11,032 nucleotides of DNA from NCBI GenBank assembly GCA_021372695.1, contig JAJFTY010000232.1:1-11032 (forward strand), read 5' to 3'. Below, in pieces: positions 6,886-11,032 of this stretch (the first letter of the stretch is position 1; each line of letters opens with the position of its first letter). Origin of the DNA: Deltaproteobacteria bacterium. GTDB lineage: Bacteria; Desulfobacterota; Syntrophia; Syntrophales; UBA5619. The position numbers and the translations under genes were made by a program. The notes under the pieces are model-generated. The model had not been told where the DNA came from. It saw nothing but the letters and a program-made list of their open reading frames with translations, and did no database searches.

Positions 6886-6973
6886 GTCGCCATTCCGGCG
6901 AAAGCCGGGAACCAGTAATTGACTGGATGCCGGATCTGAGCCTGCCCAGGACCCGATCCGGGGTCCGGCATGA
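6886..6973. repeat. Palindromic intergenic repeat with GAAA-loop hairpin
   Basis: An 88-base structured repeat starts GTCGCCATT and ends GGCATGAC. It contains CCGGC-GAAA-GCCGG (6895-6908), then CCAGT/ACTGG (6912-6926), then ATGCCGGA (6927-6934) with TCCGGCAT (6964-6971). It resembles, as I recall, the common CATTCCCGCGAAAGCGGGAATCCAG family of bacterial intergenic repeats. It occupies much of the 209-base gap between the pseudo-thiolase and the dehydrogenase. The TTTTAT run directly after its last stem could give it some terminator activity. Confidence 0.75.
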
Positions 6974-6995
6974 CGTTTTATCTGTTGGTAGCCGG

Positions 6996-7004
6996 TGCAA
7001 TAAT
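6996..7004 (+). promoter_or_regulatory. Candidate extended -10 promoter for the hydroxyacyl-CoA dehydrogenase
   Basis: TGCAATAAT combines a TGn extension (6996-6998) with AATAAT (6999-7004), one mismatch from TATAAT. No good -35 is seen at 16-18 bases; TTTTAT (6976-6981) is the nearest. It lies just after the palindromic repeat and about 50 bases before the start codon. Confidence 0.3.
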
Positions 7005-7054
7005 GACAACCGACCCGGTTCTACCGTTACGATCCTGTCAAAAAGGGAGGGCAT

Positions 7055-7942
7055 GTGGAAATCAAGAGAGTCATGGTGATCGGCGCCGGGTTCATGGGCT
7101 CCGGCATCGCGCAGGTCATGGCATCGGCCGGATACGAAGCGGTGCTCTGCGATATCACGGAGGAGTTCGTCCGGAAGGGGATGGCCGGAATCGAAAAGAA
7201 CCTGGCCGCGGCGGTCGCCAAAGGCAAACTGACCGCGGAGGAGCAGTCGGCGACCCTGGGACGGATCACTGCGACGACCGGGTTTGACCCGGCCCGGGAT
7301 TGCGACTTCGTGATCGAGGCGATCGTCGAGAACAGGCAGGCCAAGCTGGACCTCTTCCGGCAGCTGGAGGAGATCTGCCCTCCCCCTGTCCTCTTTGCCA
7401 GCAACACCTCTTCTATCCCCATCACGGAGCTCGCCACGGCGACCCGGCGTCCGGACCGGTTCGCAGGCATGCACTTCTTCAGCCCCGTACCGGTCATGAA
7501 GCTCGTGGAGATCATCCGGGGGCTGAAGACCGCCGATCAGACCATTCAAGTCATCCGGGAGCTGACGGCCCGGATCGGAAAGGTCGGCGTCCTGGTCAAG
7601 GACGGGCCGGGGTTCCTGGTGAACCGGGTCAATGCGGCCCTGCGCAACGAGGTATACAACTGCCTGGCCGAGGGGGTGGCTACGATCGAAGATATCGACA
7701 CGGCCCTGAAGTTCGGGCTGGGGCATCCTATGGGGCCGTTCGAGTTGGGGGATTTCGTGGGCCTCGACATCGGACTCGCCGTGGCGGAGACCCTCTGGGA
7801 GAACTTCAGGGATCCCAAATGGCGGCCCGCGCTCTCGCTCCGGAAGCTCGTCGCCTCGGGCGACCTGGGCCGCAAGACCGGCAAGGGATGGTACGACTAC
7901 ACGACCGGAGAGAAAAAGCCGCGGACGGACGTCCATCTGTAG
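7055..7942 (+). CDS. hbd: 3-hydroxyacyl-CoA dehydrogenase (3-hydroxybutyryl-CoA dehydrogenase type)
   Basis: This NAD-dependent single-function dehydrogenase interconverts (S)-3-hydroxyacyl-CoA and 3-ketoacyl-CoA. Its 295 residues match the short Hbd/PaaH family. The Rossmann motif GAGFMGSGIAQ starts at residue 10, and D33 at the end of the second strand (VLCDIT) suggests NAD rather than NADP. S119 lies in SNTSSIPIT. The catalytic pair is H140 (MHFFSPVPVMKLVE) and E152, and N190 lies in GPGFLVNRV. The C-terminal dimerisation domain has GHPMGPFELGDFVGLD. The start is GTG at 7055, with AGGGAGG (7044-7050) four bases upstream; the overlapping ATG at 7053 is out of frame. Together with the upstream thiolase it gives two steps of beta-oxidation or of acetyl-CoA to C4 conversion. 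No crotonase or acyl-CoA dehydrogenase is present in the window. Confidence 0.94.
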   Translation: MEIKRVMVIGAGFMGSGIAQVMASAGYEAVLCDITEEFVRKGMAGIEKNLAAAVAKGKLTAEEQSATLGRITATTGFDPARDCDFVIEAIVENRQAKLDLFRQLEEICPPPVLFASNTSSIPITELATATRRPDRFAGMHFFSPVPVMKLVEIIRGLKTADQTIQVIRELTARIGKVGVLVKDGPGFLVNRVNAALRNEVYNCLAEGVATIEDIDTALKFGLGHPMGPFELGDFVGLDIGLAVAETLWENFRDPKWRPALSLRKLVASGDLGRKTGKGWYDYTTGEKKPRTDVHL

Positions 7943-8005
7943 GACGCCGGAGGAACGGCCCCGTGACGGAGGCCGTTGACTGGACACTGCATATGGACAG
8001 ATTCA

Positions 8006-8014
8006 TGCTAGAGT
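8006..8014 (+). promoter_or_regulatory. Weak promoter candidate upstream of the DUF4126 gene
   Basis: TGCTAGAGT has an extended -10 appearance (TGC plus TAGAGT). TTGACT at 7976-7981 and TGGACA at 7981-7986 resemble -35 elements, but their spacing (27 and 22 bases) is too long for a standard sigma-70 promoter. The call is tentative. Confidence 0.25.
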
Positions 8015-8078
8015 GGGGCCACGGGTGCCACGGCGGGATCAGAGCACCCATCCTGCACCGGAAACGGGTCATGGAGCC

Positions 8079-8651
8079 ATGGAATTCACCTGGAGCGGTC
8101 TCGGGGGGTTGATGGTCGGCGTCGGCCTGGCCGCAGCCTGCGGATTCCGCATCATTCTGCCTTTTCTCGGCCTGAGCATCGCCGGCCTGTACGGCATCAT
8201 CCCACTCGCGCCGGAATTCCAGTGGATTGCGACCAGGCCCGCCCTGATCGCCTTCGGAACGGCGGCGATCCTGGAGATCGCCGCCTACTATGTCCCCTGG
8301 ATGGACAATCTCCTGGATTCCGTAGCCACCCCCCTGGCCGTTGCGGCAGGCACCCTCGCGGCTGCATCTGTCGTCGTCGATCTTCCCCCCCTCATAAAGT
8401 GGTCGCTCGCGATCATTGCCGGGGGCGGCATGGCCAGCATCGTCCAGACCGGAACGACGATCCTGAGAGGGGTCTCCACCCTCTCCACCGGCGGCGCCGG
8501 GAATTTCATACTTTCAACGGCTGAGCTTGCGGGAGCCTTGGCGACCACCCTTCTCTCCCTGCTTCTCCCTCTGCTGGCCTTCGCGGCCGCCTGTCTCCTC
8601 GCCTTATGGGTCCTCTGGAAGCTCGTCCATCGCCCGGCAAAGCCGGGATAA
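8079..8651 (+). CDS. DUF4126-family multi-pass membrane protein
   Basis: This 190-residue, very hydrophobic protein is probably in the inner membrane. Its N-terminal GLAAACGFRIILPFLGL (residues 16-32) and LEIAAYYVPWMDNLLD (65-80) match the DUF4126 pattern of conserved glycine-rich and acidic helices. Further hydrophobic stretches lie around 82-100, 107-125 and 155-182. The family has no established function that I know of. The start at 8079 (MEFTWSGLGG) fits the family N-terminus, but its purine-rich site GGAG is only 2 bases away. ATG 8112, preceded by GGGGGG, is a shorter alternative. The last codons (HRPAKPG) overlap a perfect hairpin, CCCGGC-AAA-GCCGGG (8633-8647), possibly derived from a repeat. 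The gene is separated from aqpZ by a foldback repeat. Confidence 0.8.
   Translation: MEFTWSGLGGLMVGVGLAAACGFRIILPFLGLSIAGLYGIIPLAPEFQWIATRPALIAFGTAAILEIAAYYVPWMDNLLDSVATPLAVAAGTLAAASVVVDLPPLIKWSLAIIAGGGMASIVQTGTTILRGVSTLSTGGAGNFILSTAELAGALATTLLSLLLPLLAFAAACLLALWVLWKLVHRPAKPG
8633..8647. repeat. Perfect hairpin overlapping the end of the DUF4126 gene
   Basis: CCCGGC and GCCGGG flank an AAA loop; the structure ends just before the stop codon. It lacks a downstream T-run, so it is unlikely to be an intrinsic terminator by itself. The form CCGGCAAAGCCGGGATAACG resembles the stem of the repeat at 6886-6973 and may be a fragment of the same class. Confidence 0.45.
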
Positions 8652-8735
8652 CGAACACGGGGAAGACAGCGATCCGGGAATCGATCCAACGAACCGGTGG
8701 GTATCGCAGGAGGGTGTTGAAGAGCACACCCGATG

Positions 8736-8864
8736 GGCAGGCTGTTCAAAAGTGTTCAGATGCAAGGCGCACCAAAACCGAAGAGCGAGGCGTATATAGA
8801 AAATACGTCGAGCGATGAGGTTTGCAGTGCAACGCAGCAGATGAGCGGTTTTCAACAGCCTGCC
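8736..8864. repeat. 129-bp foldback repeat upstream of aqpZ
   Basis: Arms GGCAGGCTGTT (8736-8746) and AACAGCCTGCC (8854-8864) are perfect inverted copies. Pairing continues imperfectly inward, through GATGCAAGGCG against CAACGCAGCAGATGAG, to GCGTAT/ATACGT around the centre near 8800. There is no coding function. The layout (CAGGCTGTT ends, CGCAGCAGATGAGCG near one end) resembles foldback repeats that I recall as abundant in deltaproteobacterial genomes. Its right end lies 18 bases before the aqpZ start, so it contacts the aqpZ translation region. A separate small hairpin, GGGTGT/ACACCC (8712-8731), precedes it. Confidence 0.85.
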
Positions 8865-8870
8865 AGGAGA

Positions 8871-8876
8871 AAGGAG
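8871..8876 (+). promoter_or_regulatory. Ribosome binding site of aqpZ
   Basis: AAGGAG is followed by a 6-base spacer to the ATG at 8883. It identifies the start downstream of the foldback repeat rather than an in-frame ATG at 8733. Confidence 0.8.
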
Positions 8877-8882
8877 AGGCAT

Positions 8883-9572
8883 ATGAGACCATATGGCGCT
8901 GAGTTTTTCGGAACGCTCTGGCTGGTTCTGGGCGGGTGCGGCAGTGCGGTGTTGGCCGCGGCATTTCCCAATCTCGGCATCGGGTTTCTGGGGGTGGCCC
9001 TGGCCTTCGGCCTCACCGTCCTGACGATGGCCTATGCGATCGGACACATCTCCGGATGCCACCTCAATCCGGCGGTTTCCATCGGGTTGTGGGCCGGCGG
9101 ACGTTTTCCCGCCGCCCGGCTTCTGCCCTACATCGCCGCCCAGGTGCTCGGGGCCGTTGCGGCCGCGGCGGTTCTCTATCTGATCGCGAGCGGCAAGGCC
9201 GGCTTCGACGTGACGGCGGGTTTCGCCTCGAACGGCTACGGCGCTCACTCGCCGGGCGGCTACTCGCTCCCGGCCGCCTTCGTGACAGAAGTGGTGATGA
9301 CCACGATGTTCCTGCTCATCATCCTCGGCGCAACCGATAAGCGCGTCCCGCCGGGTTTTGCGCCGATTCCGATCGGTCTGGGCCTGACCCTGATCCATCT
9401 GATCAGCATTCCGGTGACCAACACCTCCGTGAATCCAGCCAGGAGTACCGGGGTGGCCCTGTTCGCCGGGGACTGGGCGCTCGACCAGCTGTGGCTGTTC
9501 TGGCTCGCACCCATCATCGGCGCCCTTCTGGGGGCCCTGATCTACCGCTATATTGGCAAGCCGGCGGATTGA
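8883..9572 (+). CDS. aqpZ: Aquaporin Z, water channel
   Basis: This 229-residue inner-membrane channel passes water by the AqpZ-type selective pore. It is close to the usual 231 residues. The two half-helix motifs are HLNPAVS (NPA at 62-64) and SVNPARS (NPA at 184-186). The aromatic/arginine filter residues of water-specific AqpZ are all present: F42, H172, T181 and R187, which argues for water rather than glycerol. [29 protein letters not shown] and [13 protein letters not shown] are AqpZ hallmarks. Six hydrophobic segments and two re-entrant loops can be placed. The ATG at 8883 has a good AAGGAG. It follows the DUF4126 membrane gene across a palindromic repeat and precedes a gene with its own promoter, so it may be a single transcription unit. 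Confidence 0.97.
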   Translation: MRPYGAEFFGTLWLVLGGCGSAVLAAAFPNLGIGFLGVALAFGLTVLTMAYAIGHISGCHLNPAVSIGLWAGGRFPAARLLPYIAAQVLGAVAAAAVLYLIASGKAGFDVTAGFASNGYGAHSPGGYSLPAAFVTEVVMTTMFLLIILGATDKRVPPGFAPIPIGLGLTLIHLISIPVTNTSVNPARSTGVALFAGDWALDQLWLFWLAPIIGALLGALIYRYIGKPAD

Positions 9573-9611
9573 AGCCGGATTGGGGAAATGAACCCTTCCG
9601 AAGCATGCCCC

Positions 9612-9639
9612 TTGATTCTCCGGGCCGTTCTGGTAGAAT
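9612..9639 (+). promoter_or_regulatory. Sigma-70-type promoter for the DUF4197 gene
   Basis: TTGATT (9612-9617), a 16-base spacer and TAGAAT (9634-9639, five of six consensus bases) form a promoter. TG at 9631-9632 gives an extended -10. Expected transcription start is around 9646, leaving a leader of about 50 bases. Confidence 0.65.
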
Positions 9640-9650
9640 GGCGGACAGCA

Positions 9651-9678
9651 GACGGAAAACCGTTCATTTTCCGTCTTT
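9651..9678 (+). terminator. Leader hairpin followed by TTT: attenuator, 5' stabiliser or aqpZ terminator
   Basis: GACGGAAAA (9651-9659) pairs perfectly with TTTTCCGTC (9667-9675) around a 7-base loop, and TTT follows. The 9-bp stem with A/T tracts on either side of the loop-facing end looks terminator-like. It lies downstream of the predicted -10 and before the ribosome site. It could end aqpZ transcripts, attenuate the downstream gene, or form a 5' stem that protects its mRNA. Confidence 0.5.
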
Positions 9679-9688
9679 CACCCGTGTC

Positions 9689-9693
9689 AGGAG
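9689..9693 (+). promoter_or_regulatory. Ribosome binding site of the DUF4197 gene
   Basis: AGGAG lies 5 bases before the ATG at 9699, which opens directly into a signal peptide. It decides the start. Confidence 0.7.
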
Positions 9694-9698
9694 CCTCT

Positions 9699-10460
9699 AT
9701 GAAGATCCGGTCATGGACATTTCTCGCGTTTCTGCTCTGGTTCGCCCTCATCCCCCCGGCCGCAACTGCCGCCGATTTTTTCGGGGATGCCATCCAGAAG
9801 GGGCTGCATCAGCTGCCGGGGATCGGCCAGTCGCCCGATGCGGCTGCGGTCCGGGGGCTCGATGACCAGACGATTGCCTCGGGGCTCAAGGAGGCGCTCT
9901 CCGTGGGCACGAAAAATGCCGTCGGCCTGGTCTCCCAGATCAACGGCTACTTCGGAAACGACGCCATCAAGATCCTTCTGCCCGACAAGGTCCGGCAGGC
10001 CGCGGACCTCCTGCGCACGCTCGGCTACAGGAGGCAGGTGGACGAGTTCGTTTTCAGCATGAACCGCGCGGCCGAGAAGGCCGCTCCGAAGGCAGCGTCC
10101 CATTTCGCCGACGCGATCCGGGGGATGACCATCGAGGATGCCCGGAAGATCCTCGCCGGCACCGACCGGGCGGCCACCGATTACTTCCAGTCGAAAACGT
10201 CCGCCCAGCTCTACGAGGCGTTCAAACCGATCATCTCCGAGAGCATGGGGCAGGTGGGGGTGACCCGCTCTTATCAGGCGATGATCGGCAGGCTCCCGGC
10301 CCTCTCCCTCGCGAAACCGGAATCGATCGACCTCGACCACTACGTGACCGAGAAGGCCCTGGACGGTCTCTTCCATATGGTCGGCGAGGAGGAGGCGAAG
10401 ATCAGGGCCAACCCCGTGGCCAGGACCACGGATCTCCTGAAGAAGGTGTTCGCCAGGTAG
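9699..10460 (+). CDS. DUF4197-family exported protein
   Basis: This 253-residue protein begins with a signal peptide: MKIRSW, a hydrophobic core to about residue 18, then IPPAATA with likely cleavage after A24 or A25. The mature part is mostly helical and charged and fits DUF4197: [23 protein letters not shown] near the start, [29 protein letters not shown], and [21 protein letters not shown]. It ends with an [28 protein letters not shown] segment. It is probably periplasmic or outer-membrane-associated. The family has no well-established biochemical role that I know of. The start at 9699 is supported by AGGAG and the signal peptide. The gene has its own promoter and leader hairpin, and the DUF748 gene follows after 72 bases with no clear terminator, so the two are likely co-transcribed. 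Confidence 0.88.
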   Translation: MKIRSWTFLAFLLWFALIPPAATAADFFGDAIQKGLHQLPGIGQSPDAAAVRGLDDQTIASGLKEALSVGTKNAVGLVSQINGYFGNDAIKILLPDKVRQAADLLRTLGYRRQVDEFVFSMNRAAEKAAPKAASHFADAIRGMTIEDARKILAGTDRAATDYFQSKTSAQLYEAFKPIISESMGQVGVTRSYQAMIGRLPALSLAKPESIDLDHYVTEKALDGLFHMVGEEEAKIRANPVARTTDLLKKVFAR

Positions 10461-10532
10461 CGACCGTCCGTTCCGTCCCGGCGGAGGCGCGCGGCAGGGG
10501 AAGCGGGCTTTTCGAAACATTGCGAGGCGTTT

Positions 10533-11032
10533 ATGACCCGGTGGAAAAAGATCACCCTGATCGCGGTCGGCGTCCTGGCCGTTTTGGTCCTCCTCGCGGC
10601 GACCGCGCTGCCGGTTCTGATCCGGAACAAGGCGGTCGAGGCGCTCAAGGAGGCGACAGGGCGGAACGTCCGCATCGAAAAGGTCTCCCTGAACCCCCTG
10701 ACCCTCACCGCCTCCGTGACGGGCTTTGCCGTCGAGGAGAAGGGCGGGGGCCCCTTTTTCTCTGTGGGCAGCCTGCGCGTGTCGGTGAGCCCCGCCTCGA
10801 TCTACCGGCGCGCCCTGGTCCTCTCCGAAGTATCGATCGAATCCCCCTCGGTCCGGGTCGTGCGCGAGGCGGCAGACCGCTTCAATTTCTCGGATATCCT
10901 CGAGCGCCAGAAAAAGACGGAGGAGAAACCGAAATCGGCCGGGGTATTCCCCTTTGTGCTGAACCGCTTCCAACTGACCGGGGGCGCGTTCGAGCTCGAC
11001 GACCGCATCGTCGGAGGGGGCCGGAAGCACAG
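10533..11032 (+). CDS. DUF748 (AsmA-like) envelope protein, 3'-truncated by window edge
   Basis: The frame from ATG 10533 stays open to the window end, giving 166 residues of a longer protein. An N-terminal membrane anchor (KKITLIAVGVLAVLVLLAATA, about residues 5-25) is followed by the AsmA/DUF748 pattern: LIRNKAVEALKEATGRNV, VSLNPLTLTASVTGFAVEE, SVGSLRVSVSPASIYRRALV, and SVRVVREAADRFNFSDIL. Such proteins span the periplasm or sit on the inner membrane, and relatives are linked to outer-membrane assembly or lipid transport; the exact role here is not known. A short GAGG (10524-10527) serves as the ribosome site. It lies 72 bases downstream of the DUF4197 gene and is probably in the same operon. 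Confidence 0.85.
   Translation, partial: MTRWKKITLIAVGVLAVLVLLAATALPVLIRNKAVEALKEATGRNVRIEKVSLNPLTLTASVTGFAVEEKGGGPFFSVGSLRVSVSPASIYRRALVLSEVSIESPSVRVVREAADRFNFSDILERQKKTEEKPKSAGVFPFVLNRFQLTGGAFELDDRIVGGGRKH

Noticed and set aside
7053..7055. ATG as start of the 3-hydroxyacyl-CoA dehydrogenase
   Set aside because: This ATG is out of frame; the in-frame start is the overlapping GTG at 7055.
8013..8078. 22-codon extension of the DUF4126 protein
   Set aside because: The extension is charged and proline-rich, and family members begin with the hydrophobic segment just after ATG 8079.
8736..8864. CRISPR-like array
   Set aside because: The sequence is one inverted repeat, not regularly spaced direct repeats with unique spacers.
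8733..8882. N-terminal extension of AqpZ from ATG 8733
   Set aside because: The codons lie in the foldback repeat, and the AqpZ family begins at the ATG at 8883 with its own ribosome site.
9588..9698. N-terminal extension of the DUF4197 protein
   Set aside because: It would place 37 residues before a clear signal peptide and would run through the predicted promoter and leader hairpin.

Overview
The window is GC-rich, densely coded on the + strand only, and chromosomal in character. No tRNA, rRNA, CRISPR array, transposase or phage gene is visible. Gene content (syntrophy-style acyl-CoA genes, DUF748 and DUF4197 envelope proteins) and the palindromic intergenic repeats suggest a deltaproteobacterium-like anaerobe (Desulfobacterota, perhaps Syntrophales). 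This placement is an inference from recalled resemblance, not from a database search.

Region 1 (1-3361) is a branched-chain amino acid block: the 3' part of ilvB (acetolactate synthase large subunit), ilvN (ACT-domain regulatory subunit) and ilvC (ketol-acid reductoisomerase). Together they make acetolactate or acetohydroxybutyrate and convert it to the dihydroxy acids leading to valine, leucine and isoleucine. The ilvB-ilvN gap is filled by a ~181-bp imperfect palindrome. The ilvN-ilvC gap holds several strong hairpins. IlvC is the long Bacteroidetes/fungal-like form rather than the usual short bacterial form.

Region 2 (3362-7942) starts with a possible terminator and promoter, then a metallo-beta-lactamase-fold hydrolase, an intact thiolase, a second thiolase paralogue 3 bases downstream, and a 3-hydroxyacyl-CoA dehydrogenase. 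The second thiolase has a complete reading frame but has lost the nucleophilic Cys (now Ser), the catalytic His (now Asn), the second catalytic Cys (now Gly) and the CoA-contacting TAGNASG loop. An intact thiolase beside an apparent pseudo-thiolase suggests a heteromeric complex or a new activity, and is the most notable feature here. A palindromic repeat separates this pair from the dehydrogenase.

Region 3 (7943-11032) carries membrane and envelope genes: a DUF4126 multi-pass membrane protein, aquaporin aqpZ (preceded by a 129-bp foldback repeat), a secreted DUF4197 protein with a good promoter and a 5' leader hairpin, and the start of a DUF748/AsmA-like protein cut by the window end.

Three intergenic regions therefore each contain a different palindromic element, a noticeable density for 11 kb.
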